Positions 7,621 to 15,895 are shown, counted from the first letter of the stretch. The stretch: DNA of 64,000 nucleotides from an uncultured Veillonellaceae bacterium (GCA_927353735.1 CAKMIA010000007.1:1-64000); one strand, 5' to 3'. A program made the numbers and translations. Notes: generated by a model not told the origin, from the letters alone.

Positions 7621-8781
7621 TTATTCCAGCGGCACCCACTGGCCGTTCTTGACCTGGAGGATGTCCAGTTCCATCTTCGGATCGCGGTTTTCATCGAATT
7701 CAAATTTGCCGGTCGCACCTTCGAAGCCCTTGATGCCGGCGAGAGTGTCGCGGAACTTCTTCCGGTCCGTGGTGGTGCCGGACTGCTCGATCGCCTGATG
7801 GAGGGTGTACATCGCGTCATAGGCCTGTGCGGAGAACTGATCCGGTTCGTGGTTGTACTTCGCGATGAAGGCCTTGCGGAATGCCTGGGCCTTTTCGGTC
7901 TGCCGTTCCGGGTTCCACGGGGTCGCTACGAGCGTGCCGTCTGCCGCTTCCCCGGCCTGCTTGATGTATTCAGGGCTGTTGAAGCCGTTGTTGCCGATGA
8001 TCATCTGGGTCATGCCCATGTCGCGGGCCTTCTTGGCGATGAGGGCCCCTTCCTGATAGAGGCTGGCCACGCAGATGATGTCCGGATTGGCCGCCTGGAT
8101 CTTCGTGAGCTGGGCGGAGAAATCCGTATCCTTTTCCGCGAAGGTCTCCGTGGCGACGATGTCGATGCCCATTTCCTTGAACAGTTCCTGATAGATGCCG
8201 TTCTCGCCTACCATCTGGTCATTGTTGTTGCAGTACAGGATCGCGGCAGTCTTGAAGCCCAGCTTGTCATGGGCCTTCTTTACGGTCTGCGGGATGGCCA
8301 TTTTGCCGGGGATGGCATTTCTGAAGATGTAGTCGCCGATGTCGGTGATGCCCGGTGCGGTGGTGCCGGTGCCGAAGGCCACGACGCCGGACTGCTGGGC
8401 GATCGGGCCGGCAGCAAACATTTCACCGGAGAAGGTCGGGCCCTCGATGGCGAGCACCTTGTCCTGCTCGATGAGCTTCTTCATCGCATTGATGGCCTCG
8501 GTCTTGCTGCCCTTCGTATCATAGAAGGCGATATCCAGCTTGATCTTCGTATTGGGATTGCTGTTGATCTCCTCCACGGCCAGATCGACGCCTTCCTTCA
8601 TGGCGATGCCGTAGGCCGCCCCGGGGCCGGACGTCGCTTCCAGCACGCCGATCTTGGCGGACTGGCCTGCACTGCCGGACGCCGAGCCCGATTTTTCTCC
8701 GCCGCAGCCTGCGAAAGCACCTGCGATCATCAATGCGGCGCCTGCCGCTGCCAGCCGTTTCATCCATTTCTTGTCCATCAT
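7621..8781 (-). CDS. livJ: Branched-chain amino acid ABC transporter substrate-binding lipoprotein LivJ
   Basis: This 386-residue type I periplasmic binding protein begins with a lipoprotein signal (MKRLAAAGAALMIAGAFAGC, lipobox AFAGC) and a Gly/Ser linker. The mature part starts KIGVLEATSGPGAAYGIAMKEGVDLAVEEIN, typical of Leu/Ile/Val-binding proteins. The start follows GAAGGGGGTC; either of two adjacent ATGs could be used. It captures ligand outside the inner membrane and delivers it to LivHMGF. It is a separate transcription unit from livHMGF, with its own T-box leader. Confidence 0.93.
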   Translation of the reverse strand: MMDKKWMKRLAAAGAALMIAGAFAGCGGEKSGSASGSAGQSAKIGVLEATSGPGAAYGIAMKEGVDLAVEEINSNPNTKIKLDIAFYDTKGSKTEAINAMKKLIEQDKVLAIEGPTFSGEMFAAGPIAQQSGVVAFGTGTTAPGITDIGDYIFRNAIPGKMAIPQTVKKAHDKLGFKTAAILYCNNNDQMVGENGIYQELFKEMGIDIVATETFAEKDTDFSAQLTKIQAANPDIICVASLYQEGALIAKKARDMGMTQMIIGNNGFNSPEYIKQAGEAADGTLVATPWNPERQTEKAQAFRKAFIAKYNHEPDQFSAQAYDAMYTLHQAIEQSGTTTDRKKFRDTLAGIKGFEGATGKFEFDENRDPKMELDILQVKNGQWVPLE

Positions 8782-8843
8782 GATTGTTGACCCCCTTCTT
8801 ATGTGTCATCGGTGATTGCTATGCCATCCCATACAGCCTGTCC

Positions 8844-8895
8844 AAAAAGAAAACGCCCCTGTCTCCGGCTGCATGCCTTTCCGGAGACAGGGGCG
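8844..8895 (-). terminator. Second T-box terminator of the livJ leader
   Basis: GCCCCTGTCTCCGG and CCGGAGACAGGGGC form a perfect 14 bp stem followed by TTTTCTTTTT. Confidence 0.88.
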
Positions 8896-8959
8896 CATCG
8901 CGCGGTACCACCCTGTGTTTGGACTCGCCTACGGTATAGATGCGGTGCATCCGCTGTAC

Positions 8960-8993
8960 AAAAAACCCCTACCTCACCATGGTGAGATAGGGG
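8960..8993 (-). terminator. First T-box terminator of the livJ leader
   Basis: CCCCTATCTCACC and GGTGAGGTAGGGG form a hairpin followed by TTTTTT. Confidence 0.85.
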
Positions 8994-9205
8994 CGTCATT
9001 CCGCGGTACCACCCTACATTATACTTATAGGAGTGTCCGTAACGGGGACCGGCCGTTCCACCTTACTTACTTCAGATGGAATACTCGCGAGGGACATATC
9101 GCACTCCAGCCTGCATCAGCTTGCACCATCCGCTGACTCTCTGCAGTCAGATTCTGAAATGCTCGGAAAATCTCGTTCATCGTATCTGCTGTATTGAATG
9201 TCTGA

Positions 9206-9234
9206 ATTATACCGCTGCCCGCGCGGAAAGTCAA
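9206..9234 (-). promoter_or_regulatory. Promoter of livJ
   Basis: TTGACT at 9234-9229, a 17 bp spacer and TATAAT at 9211-9206 on the minus strand, placing the transcript start just before stem I. Confidence 0.85.
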
Positions 9235-9341
9235 ACGATTTTCTGCAATTTCCTCATCTATTCATGCGCCGGCCGCAAGATATGTCAGATTCTGGTAAAA
9301 TAAAGACAGAAAATACCGAATTCCGAAGGGAGGTGCTCTCC

Positions 9342-10043
9342 ATGACTTCCGCCGATATCCTGCTCCGCCTGCTCACCGCGCTGGTGCTGGGCGGCCTCGT
9401 GGGTTACGAACGGCAGGCGCGCAGCAAGGCCGCGGGGCTCCGCACGCACATCCTCGTCGCCATGGGGGCATGCCTCTACATGATGGTATCCCTCATGATC
9501 CCCGTGGAAATGCAGGAGCGGCTGGGCCTCTCCTCCGACGGCGGCCGCATCGCCGCGCAGGTAGTGAGCGGCATCGGCTTCCTCGGCGCGGGCACCATCC
9601 TCGCCGCGCAGGGCACCCGCCGCATCATGGGACTCACCACCGCGGCGAGCATCTGGGCCGTGGCGGCCGTGGGCCTTGCGGCCGGCGCGGGGCTCCTCTT
9701 CATGGCCGCCGTGACCGCCCTGCTCATCCTTGTGACGCTCACGGCGCTCCGCCAGATCGACCTGTACCTGTCCGCCCGGCATGTCCCGCCCCTGCTGGAG
9801 CTGCACCTCACCGTGGATGAGAAGCGCTTCTCCCCGGAGCATCTGCGGCTTCTCCTCCGGGAGCGGGCGGTGCACCTCCGCACCTTCGAAACAAAGCCCC
9901 TTCCCGGCGGACGGGCCGCGCTGCGGCTGCTCCTCGAGGAAGAGGAGGACGAGCCCTTTTCCCTCGACCTGATGCTGCTCCCCGGCGTGGAGCAGGCCGA
10001 CGTCCGGAAGCAGCCCCGCCGGCCATCCGGCCGTCATCCATAA
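9342..10043 (+). CDS. MgtC/SapB family membrane protein
   Basis: The product is 233 residues from the ATG after GAAGGGAGGTGCTCTCC; a longer frame upstream lacks a ribosome binding site. The first 145 residues are an MgtC-type membrane domain with about four helices. It carries the signatures GGLVGYERQ..KAAGLRTH, VSGIGFLGAGTIL and GLTTAASIWAVAA. A roughly 75-residue soluble C-terminal domain follows. MgtC proteins modulate ATP synthase or Mg2+/phosphate homeostasis in some pathogens; the role of YhiD-like members is unclear. It is monocistronic. Confidence 0.85.
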   Translation: MTSADILLRLLTALVLGGLVGYERQARSKAAGLRTHILVAMGACLYMMVSLMIPVEMQERLGLSSDGGRIAAQVVSGIGFLGAGTILAAQGTRRIMGLTTAASIWAVAAVGLAAGAGLLFMAAVTALLILVTLTALRQIDLYLSARHVPPLLELHLTVDEKRFSPEHLRLLLRERAVHLRTFETKPLPGGRAALRLLLEEEEDEPFSLDLMLLPGVEQADVRKQPRRPSGRHP

Positions 10044-10053
10044 AAATCCCGCT

Positions 10054-10089
10054 AAAAAAGACCAGCCTTTCCGGAGGCCGGTCTTTTTC
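10054..10089 (+). terminator. Bidirectional terminator between mgtC-like gene and M20 gene
   Basis: AAAAGACC-A-GCC and GGC-C-GGTCTTTTT pair around TTTCCGGA, with U-runs in both directions. It serves both convergent genes. Confidence 0.8.
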
Positions 10090-10097
10090 TCATGCGC

Positions 10098-11201
10098 TCA
10101 GCCGAGCACCTTTTTCACGATATCCACAAAGACGTTTTTCCCGTCCTCCAGATATTTCGTCTCGAAATGCATTTCCGGATGGTGCAGGCCCGGCCATGCC
10201 GCGCAGCCCAGTCCGAAATAGCCTGCCTTGAGAGACGGCTTGTGCTGGATGTAGTAGTGGAAATCCTCGCCGCCGGTGAGACGGATCGGCTTGTAGAGGC
10301 GGTCCTTTCCGAGCACGTCCGTTACGGCGTCGCTGATGAGGCGGATCGCTTCATCGCTGTATTCCGCCGCGGGCACGGCGCCGTCGCAGGACAGATCCAC
10401 CGAGGCCCCCACTGATTCCGCCGCACTGCGGATGGCCTTCTCCGTCTTTTTCTTCATTTCCTCCATCGCCTCATTCTGCTCGCACCGCATATCCCACGAT
10501 ACGACCGCTTCCGGCGGAATGGCATTCAGCGCGCCGTTGTCGCACACGAAGCGGGTGGGCTTCACGCTGAAGGACAGATTCGGGTCGATGTGCACCATGG
10601 AGACCGCCTGTACGGCCAGACTCCCCGCCTCAATGGCATTGACGCCGAGATGGGGCCGGGACCCGTGGGCCTGCGTGCCGTGGAAATGCGCGGTCATCAT
10701 ATACTGCGCCGCATGATACATGGCGGGCGTGATGCTTCCCGTGGGCACATTGGCCGCCGGCTGGATGTGCGCCCCGATGAGGATGTCCACATCGTCGATC
10801 GCGCCGCCTTCGATCATGGACAGCGCCCCCGAGGACAGCTCCTCTGCGGGCTGGAACAGGATCTTCAGCTTGCCCTTTTTCACGAGGCCCGCCGCCTTCG
10901 CTTCCTCCGCCGCGGTGAGCACCATGGAGGAATGGCCGTCATGGCCGCAGGTGTGACGGAAGCACCGCACGCCGTCGATGACGTGTGTCAGGGCATCCAT
11001 GTCCGCCCGGAGCCCCAGCACCGGACCGGGGACGCCGCTGTCCCACACGCCGACCACGCCGGTCTTTCCGCCCACGTTCCGCGTGACCTCGTAGCCCGCC
11101 TTTTCCAGGCAGTCCGCCAGATAGGCCGACGTTTTGAATTCCTCCATCCCTCTTTCAGGAATGGTATGAAGATACGTGAAATGTTCCATCAGCTGACTCA
11201 T
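10098..11201 (-). CDS. M20D family amidohydrolase/peptidase
   Basis: This 367-residue cytoplasmic hydrolase has the M20D signatures. LGLRADMDAL comes first, followed by the metal-binding HTCGHDGHSSM, the catalytic PAEE, and HPEMHFE near the C-terminus. The central dimerisation (lid) domain is at about residues 170-280. Members remove acyl groups from N-acyl amino acids or hydrolyse dipeptides and conjugates; the substrate is not predictable here. It lies 46 bp downstream of the yjiH-yjiG pair on the same strand and probably shares their transcript. This suggests handling of a small peptide or amide taken up or exported by the membrane pair (inference). Confidence 0.88.
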   Translation of the reverse strand: MSQLMEHFTYLHTIPERGMEEFKTSAYLADCLEKAGYEVTRNVGGKTGVVGVWDSGVPGPVLGLRADMDALTHVIDGVRCFRHTCGHDGHSSMVLTAAEEAKAAGLVKKGKLKILFQPAEELSSGALSMIEGGAIDDVDILIGAHIQPAANVPTGSITPAMYHAAQYMMTAHFHGTQAHGSRPHLGVNAIEAGSLAVQAVSMVHIDPNLSFSVKPTRFVCDNGALNAIPPEAVVSWDMRCEQNEAMEEMKKKTEKAIRSAAESVGASVDLSCDGAVPAAEYSDEAIRLISDAVTDVLGKDRLYKPIRLTGGEDFHYYIQHKPSLKAGYFGLGCAAWPGLHHPEMHFETKYLEDGKNVFVDIVKKVLG

Positions 11202-11247
11202 ACAAGAATTCCTTCTTTCTTTTTACAAGGATACAGAGCTGCATCCG

Positions 11248-11721
11248 TCAGACCACAAACCAGTGCATGATGAGCATGGCGCAGCAGGAGTTGAGCAAAC
11301 TGGTGAGCATCAGCAGCGGCCAGTACCGCGCCGGCACGCCGGCCACGCCGAGAAGGCGGCCCATATACTGGATCTGCGCATTCAGCAGGAAATAGGCGGG
11401 CATCATGATCGTCACGTCATGGGGCGTGAGCGAACCGGCCGCCACCATGCTCGCCGTAAGGCCGATCGCCGCAGACGAGGAGAACCACGTGGTGAGCAGG
11501 ACGATGACCGCCTCGCCGGGCAGCCCGAAGATCACCATCAGCGGTCCGAAGACATCGCTGGCGAGCTTGAGAAAACCAATGCGGTTCAGGATATCCGTCA
11601 GCACATAGGCCATGAGGATATTCGGGAGCAGATTGCCTACCGCCAGATTGAATCCCTTTTTCGCGCCCCGTACGAAAATATCGCAGGGATTGTTGGTCGT
11701 TGCCTGTGTCGTCTCATTCAT
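11248..11721 (-). CDS. yjiG: YjiG-like nucleoside-recognition-domain membrane protein
   Basis: This 157-residue hydrophobic protein has about four membrane segments and belongs to the Gate/nucleoside-recognition (YjiG, SpmB-like) family, as shown by GNLLPNILMAYVLTDILNRIG and FSSSAAIGLTASM. It overlaps the yjiH stop by 8 bp. In E. coli the yjiH-yjiG pair lies next to an isoaspartyl dipeptidase gene; here the neighbour is an M20 peptidase. The two proteins probably act together as a transporter-like complex of unknown substrate. Confidence 0.8.
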   Translation of the reverse strand: MNETTQATTNNPCDIFVRGAKKGFNLAVGNLLPNILMAYVLTDILNRIGFLKLASDVFGPLMVIFGLPGEAVIVLLTTWFSSSAAIGLTASMVAAGSLTPHDVTIMMPAYFLLNAQIQYMGRLLGVAGVPARYWPLLMLTSLLNSCCAMLIMHWFVV

Positions 11722-12388
11722 TCCGGAAATCCCCCTTGTACACTGTATTCAGCATGAAGCGCACAAATATGGCGCCCACAAATTTAAAAATGAAGATCAG
11801 TACGAGCGGGATGAAGAGCGGTGCAATGAGGAACGCAAACGCCCCGGACCCGATGGTGAAATAATTATTGATCATTCCCGCGCCGGAATACTGCCATGAA
11901 CTCATGATGACCAGCTCTTTTTTCGTGATCAGCTTGTCCTCATAGAGCTCGCGCGTCAGCGCCGCCCCGGCATCGGTACTCTGCAGATCCGTGATGAGCG
12001 CCAGCCCCGTCACACCGGGGATTCCCAGGAGCGGACGGAGGAGCGGCGTCAGCAGCTTCTGGGCTGCCTTCAGGGCGCCGTAGTGGGAGAGGATCTCCAG
12101 ACATCCCAGCGCCAGCATGACCCCCGGCGCCAGAGACAGTGCAAAGAGAAAGCCCTGCCGCGCGCCCACGCCAGCGGAGCCCAGGAAGGTGCCTCCTTCC
12201 TTGACCTTCCCGAAGCCGCCCATGAGCGTCGAGAAATCAAAGGCTGCCAGCCACTTCGCATCCGGCACATTGGCCAGTGCGCCGGAAAAATAAACGATGG
12301 CCACAATGAGCGCGATATACGCCTTGGGCCCGATGCGGAGGCTCTCCGTCTGACTCTCCGCCGGCGGAATTTTCTTTTCCTCTTCCAT
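11714..12388 (-). CDS. yjiH: YjiH-like nucleoside-recognition-domain membrane protein
   Basis: The product is 224 residues from the ATG after CAGGGGGGAAGAAC; the frame extends upstream without a ribosome binding site. It has about six membrane segments. Features shared with YjiH/SpmA-type proteins are ALGCLEILSHYGALKAAQKLL, GIPGVTGLALITDLQSTDAG and SSWQYSGAGMINNYFTIGS. It is the first gene of the yjiH-yjiG-M20 unit. The function of the family is not established; transport of a nucleoside- or peptide-like compound is the usual guess. Confidence 0.8.
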   Translation of the reverse strand: MEEEKKIPPAESQTESLRIGPKAYIALIVAIVYFSGALANVPDAKWLAAFDFSTLMGGFGKVKEGGTFLGSAGVGARQGFLFALSLAPGVMLALGCLEILSHYGALKAAQKLLTPLLRPLLGIPGVTGLALITDLQSTDAGAALTRELYEDKLITKKELVIMSSWQYSGAGMINNYFTIGSGAFAFLIAPLFIPLVLIFIFKFVGAIFVRFMLNTVYKGDFRNE

Positions 12389-12588
12389 GTTCTTCCCCCC
12401 TGTAAACAGAAAAGGCAGAGCAACCGGAGACCCTTCCATGAAGCGTCTCTCCGGCGACTCTGCCGAATGAAAAGCCGATGCTTTCCTATCAAAATGAAGA
12501 AATCCGGGATTTCTTTCTCCATATCATACTCAATAAAAACAATTTCCGCAAGAGGCAAAAAGTTATAGAAAGATTTTCTTTATCCATT

Positions 12589-12616
12589 TTATAGTTTCTA
12601 TACCTTTTAGAAACTA
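12589..12616. repeat. AT-rich inverted repeat overlapping the hydrolase stop codon
   Basis: ATAGTTTCTA and TAGAAACTAT form a perfect 10 bp inverted repeat around a 7-8 base loop. It has no U-run on the minus strand, so it is an unlikely terminator. It lies about 200 bp upstream of yjiH and could be an operator or a mRNA-end stem-loop. Confidence 0.5.
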
Positions 12617-13555
12617 TCGGCCGGCGATAAAATTCTGCACCGTCCGGCAGTAGGCCTCCGGATTCAGAGCCAGCTCCTGCGCGTGGCCGGCCCCCTCGAA
12701 GAGGACCACCTTCTTGCGGCGGCTGGAGCAGGCCGCGCCCAGCTCCTCTGCCGCTGAGGAGGGCACCAGCCGGTCATCCTCCCCGTGAAGAAACAGCGCC
12801 GGCGCGCGCATATGCGACACCGCCTCGAGGGGCGTGATATCCTTCAGGAATTTGCCCGTGTGGAAGAACATTGCCGCCTGGAAGAAGGGGTCCACCACGT
12901 CCAGCCCGAGCAGAACCCGCTCATCGCCGGTCCACCGGAGGAGCTTTTCCCGGCCGAGCGACATCAGGTCCGCATAGGCGCTGTCGGCGATGCAGAAGAG
13001 CAGGTCCTGTCCCTCATCGGTGCCGCACTCCAGAATGGACAGGGCCGCGCCGAGAGAGATCCCGTGGAGCCCCACGCGCACGTCCGGGTCCTTCGCATGG
13101 AGGAAGTCCATCCAGGCCTGAAAATCATCCACCTCCCGCATGCCCCACATGGTGTGGCGGCCGCCGCTCTCGCCGTGGCCCCGCAGGTCGATGAGGAGCA
13201 CATTGTAGTCCATTTCCTGATACATCTCTACCAGCGGCAGGCACATGGAGCGGTTCGAATACAGGCCGTGCACGAGGATCACCGTGTGATGGGACAGGCT
13301 GTGGCGGGGGATATAGGTCCCTGCCAGCACGGTGCCGTCCCCGGCGGTGACCTCCACCGGCTCCCAGCCCCATTCCTGCTCTCCCTCATGGACCCGCACC
13401 AGATCCCCGGTCTGATTCCGGATGCCCAGTATCCGGTCCCACGGCGAGCCGATCAGGTCCTCATAGACCGTGTTGCCCACGTACAGCCCCGCTGCCAGCG
13501 CGGCGGCCACACACAGCAGAAACAGCCGCCGGATCCATTTCCAGATCCATCTCAA
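12614..13555 (-). CDS. Membrane-anchored alpha/beta hydrolase
   Basis: The best start is TTG at 13555, six bases after GGAAAGGAGG, giving 313 residues; an upstream ATG at 13606 in the same frame lacks a comparable site. An N-terminal anchor (LFLLCVAAALAAGLYVG) precedes an alpha/beta hydrolase fold. The oxyanion motif is HGLYSNR, the nucleophile elbow GISLGAA, the acid is in HGEDDRLVP, and the histidine is in GAGHAQE. It resembles YqkD/BAAT-like extracytoplasmic esterases. The active domain is predicted outside the inner membrane. The substrate is unknown. Confidence 0.85.
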   Translation of the reverse strand: MRWIWKWIRRLFLLCVAAALAAGLYVGNTVYEDLIGSPWDRILGIRNQTGDLVRVHEGEQEWGWEPVEVTAGDGTVLAGTYIPRHSLSHHTVILVHGLYSNRSMCLPLVEMYQEMDYNVLLIDLRGHGESGGRHTMWGMREVDDFQAWMDFLHAKDPDVRVGLHGISLGAALSILECGTDEGQDLLFCIADSAYADLMSLGREKLLRWTGDERVLLGLDVVDPFFQAAMFFHTGKFLKDITPLEAVSHMRAPALFLHGEDDRLVPSSAAEELGAACSSRRKKVVLFEGAGHAQELALNPEAYCRTVQNFIAGR

Positions 13556-13637
13556 TGTGATCCTCCTTTCCGGACCCCGTCCGTTTTTTACCGATGGTAT
13601 ATGCAATCCCCCGTTTCGTCAAGGCGCAGGGGCACAC

Positions 13638-13664
13638 AAAAACGCCCGGCCGCAGACCGGACGT
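13638..13664 (-). terminator. Terminator of the aldo/keto reductase gene
   Basis: CGTCCGG-TCTGCGG-CCGGGCG (one G-U pair) followed by TTTTTG on the minus strand, just after the stop codon. Confidence 0.75.
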
Positions 13665-13672
13665 CGCTCGTA

Positions 13673-14482
13673 TCAGAAGGGAAGATGGTGCGGGTCCGCC
13701 GACAGGCGTGTCCCCGTATCCATGGCATTCATGGCCTCCATATCCTTCCGGCGGAGCTTGAAATCAAAAATGCCCGTATTTTCACGGATGCGCTCCCGGT
13801 TGGAGGACTTCGGAATCACCACGAGACCCCGCTGGAGCTCCCACCGCAGCACGATCTGCGCCGGAGTCTTCCCGTATTTCCGGGCCAGTGCGGCCAGCAC
13901 GGCATTGCCGGCGAGGTCCTTCCCCTTGCCGAGCGGGCTGTATGCCACAGGCACGATGTGCCGGGCGAGCACCGCGTCCAGCACGGCCTGATTGGCAAAG
14001 CCGGGATGGCTCTCGAACTGATCCACCAGCGGCTTCATATCCGATACACCCTGCAGCGCGTCCAGATGGTCCGCTTCAAAATTGGCGACGCCGATGGCGC
14101 GGCACCAGCCCTCGTGGTACAGGTCCGTCATGTCCTCCCACGCCTTCTGATAGCCCTCGGCCGGCCAGTGGATCAGATAGAGGTCCACATAATCCATGCC
14201 GAGCCGCGCCAGACTTTCCATGAGCGCCTCTCTCGCCCGGCCCCGGCGCACATCGTCGGTCCAGAGCTTCGTCGTCACAAAAATATCTTCCCGGGAAATC
14301 CCGCTTTTCTTAATGGCGCGCCCCACCGCGTCCTCATTGCCGTACATGGCCGCCGTATCGATATGGCGGTACCCGGCTTCGAGCGCCCACAGCACGGACT
14401 GTTCTGTCCGGTCGCCGCTGCGCCACACGCCGAGACCGAGCTTCGGCATCTTCACACCGTTTTCCAGCTGTATCCATTCCAT
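13673..14482 (-). CDS. Aldo/keto reductase
   Basis: This 269-residue protein has the AKR catalytic tetrad: Asp in HIDTAAMYGNE (about D42), Tyr four to five residues later, Lys in TTKLW (about K71) and His in YLIHWP (about H104). The C-terminal NADPH-binding stretch is VVIPKSSNRERIREN. It is a typical AKR5-type 2,5-diketo-gluconate/methylglyoxal reductase-like protein that reduces small carbonyls with NADPH. It is monocistronic between two terminators. The physiological substrate is not predictable. Confidence 0.92.
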   Translation of the reverse strand: MEWIQLENGVKMPKLGLGVWRSGDRTEQSVLWALEAGYRHIDTAAMYGNEDAVGRAIKKSGISREDIFVTTKLWTDDVRRGRAREALMESLARLGMDYVDLYLIHWPAEGYQKAWEDMTDLYHEGWCRAIGVANFEADHLDALQGVSDMKPLVDQFESHPGFANQAVLDAVLARHIVPVAYSPLGKGKDLAGNAVLAALARKYGKTPAQIVLRWELQRGLVVIPKSSNRERIRENTGIFDFKLRRKDMEAMNAMDTGTRLSADPHHLPF

Positions 14483-14556
14483 GGGATATCCCTCCTTTTT
14501 CCCCTAATTATAGCAGGATACCCGTCCTTTTCCAGTGCTTTTCACCGCTATGGGCA

Positions 14557-14585
14557 CGAAAAAAGCAGAGCTCTGCTCTGCTTTC
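14557..14585 (-). terminator. Terminator at the end of the polA-coaE-slt-unknown run
   Basis: AAAGCAGAG-CAGAG-CTCTGCTTT followed by a T-run on the minus strand. It overlaps the stop codon of the unknown gene. Confidence 0.8.
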
Positions 14586-15264
14586 ACGATTCGGGCTTCA
14601 TGGTGAGAAGCGCCTCCAGATCCTTTTCGAGATGGCGGCGGATCAGCGCCCCCAGCGCATCCGCGGTCTTCGCATCGTACTGATGGATGATGACGGGAAT
14701 CTTCTCCGCGCTCATCTCTGCATAGTACTCGTCGCGGAACATATTGTAGAAAAAGACGATGCCCCGTTCTTTTTCCGCACATTCGTACACGGCGATGATA
14801 TAGGACCCGTTCAGGCCGAGGAGCGGCCGCGACGGATCGACCATGCGGCGGTACGCCCCGACGGTCTCAGGCAGCACGTCCTGCCAGTGCCAGGTGGAAA
14901 AGGCCCGCCCCTGTACGATGACGGAGATCTTCCGGTCGATGAGCTCCCGGCGCATGTTTTTCTCCAGCAGCGTCTCCACCGCCTTCTGATAGGCCTGGAA
15001 ATCCCCGGTGATGAGCTCGATATCCGTCATGACGAAGAGGCGGAAATCGGTCTTGACCATGTAGTCCATGGTCTCCTCGTCAAAGAGAGCCTTCACCTCC
15101 CAGCCGGTGGCGTCGCTCACATAGGAGAACGCCTGATAGATGCGCCCCTCCTGCCGGTCCACCCGGCGGAACCGGTAATCGCCGATGACGGCGGGCAGGC
15201 GGTGTTCCACATCCCAGTCGAGGAAGCCCTGCCGGCGCTTCGCCTGATCTTCTGTCAGTTCCAT
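14584..15264 (-). CDS. Conserved-looking cytoplasmic protein of unknown function
   Basis: This 226-residue protein begins MELTEDQAKRRQGFLDWDVE after the site GAAAGGACAGAT. I do not recognise a family. It has no signal peptide or membrane segment, is rich in charged and aromatic residues, and its predicted structure would be mixed alpha/beta. Its codon use and GC match the neighbours. It is the last gene of a minus-strand run with the lytic transglycosylase 19 bp upstream and coaE and polA before it. That suggests house-keeping co-expression but says little about function. Confidence 0.75.
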   Translation of the reverse strand: MELTEDQAKRRQGFLDWDVEHRLPAVIGDYRFRRVDRQEGRIYQAFSYVSDATGWEVKALFDEETMDYMVKTDFRLFVMTDIELITGDFQAYQKAVETLLEKNMRRELIDRKISVIVQGRAFSTWHWQDVLPETVGAYRRMVDPSRPLLGLNGSYIIAVYECAEKERGIVFFYNMFRDEYYAEMSAEKIPVIIHQYDAKTADALGALIRRHLEKDLEALLTMKPES

Positions 15265-15283
15265 ATCTGTCCTTTCTGTCCGC

Positions 15284-15895
15284 TCAGGAGCGGTTCTTTT
15301 CCTTCAGCCAGTCCCGGTTCTCGATGACGGCGCGCACAAATTCCCGCGTCTCCGGGAAGGGGATGCCCTCGATATCCGCATAGTCCGGCGGCCAGCCGCG
15401 CTCCTCCATCCAGGAGTCCACGTTGCCCCGCCCTGCATTGTACGCCGCCAGCGCCAGCACGAGATTGCCGTTGTATTTCCCGATGAGATAGTCCAGATAC
15501 CACGCGCCGAGGGGGATATTCTCCTCCGGATTGTGCAGGTCGTCATCGGGAAGGCCGCTCTGCTCGGAGATCCATTCGGCAGTGTCGGGCATGAGCTGCA
15601 TCACGCCCACCGCGCCCGTGCTGGACACGGCGTGCCGGTCAAATTTGCTTTCCACCAGAATGACCGACTGGAGCAGCTCCCGGCTGAGGGAAAACCGGGC
15701 GGCATTCTCCTCGATGAGGTGCTCCACCTCTCTGGTGGGGCGGAAAAAGACCGCTGCCGGCAGGAGCCATTCGCCCAGATACAGGAAGCCCGCCATGAGG
15801 CACGCCAGAAGCACCGCAAACCACCGGGCGCTTCGCTTCACCCGGCACGGCCTGCGTTCTTTTCTTCTCCGGTACCTCCTGTATCTTCCTGCCAT
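15284..15895 (-). CDS. Membrane-anchored lytic transglycosylase (SLT domain)
   Basis: This 203-residue protein has a basic N-terminus and one membrane anchor (about residues 24-42). An SLT domain then covers about residues 60-190. It shows the catalytic Glu in SVILVESKFD, the GAVGVMQLMPDTA motif and LALAAYNAGRGNVD. It cleaves peptidoglycan glycan strands between MurNAc and GlcNAc, with formation of 1,6-anhydroMurNAc, in the periplasm. It follows coaE by 9 bp. The pairing polA-coaE-slt is a recurrent gene neighbourhood in Firmicutes. Confidence 0.93.
   Translation of the reverse strand: MAGRYRRYRRRKERRPCRVKRSARWFAVLLACLMAGFLYLGEWLLPAAVFFRPTREVEHLIEENAARFSLSRELLQSVILVESKFDRHAVSSTGAVGVMQLMPDTAEWISEQSGLPDDDLHNPEENIPLGAWYLDYLIGKYNGNLVLALAAYNAGRGNVDSWMEERGWPPDYADIEGIPFPETREFVRAVIENRDWLKEKNRS

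Larger units (their letters stand above)
8844..9199 (-). promoter_or_regulatory. T-box leader of livJ (Val specifier, two terminator modules)
   Basis: Stem I runs from about 9195 to 9080, with stem GCATTTCAG/CTGGAGTGC, the AGAGAG and GGTGCAAG signatures, and basal CGAG/CTCG. Aligned with the liv Ile and Leu specifiers, the triplet is GTC (9095-9093, Val); the next base is C instead of the usual purine. T-box AGGGTGGTACCGCG at 9015-9002 precedes terminator 1 (8993-8960). A second identical T-box at 8914-8901, with no stem I of its own, precedes terminator 2 (8895-8844). The architecture mirrors the livH leader, so the two leaders probably arose by duplication. Confidence 0.9.

Noticed and set aside
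8844-9015. Reading the duplicated hairpins as plain tandem transcription terminators after an upstream gene
   Set aside because: No minus-strand gene ends upstream of them, and each hairpin is preceded by a full T-box sequence able to pair with its 5' arm, so they are leader terminators of livJ.
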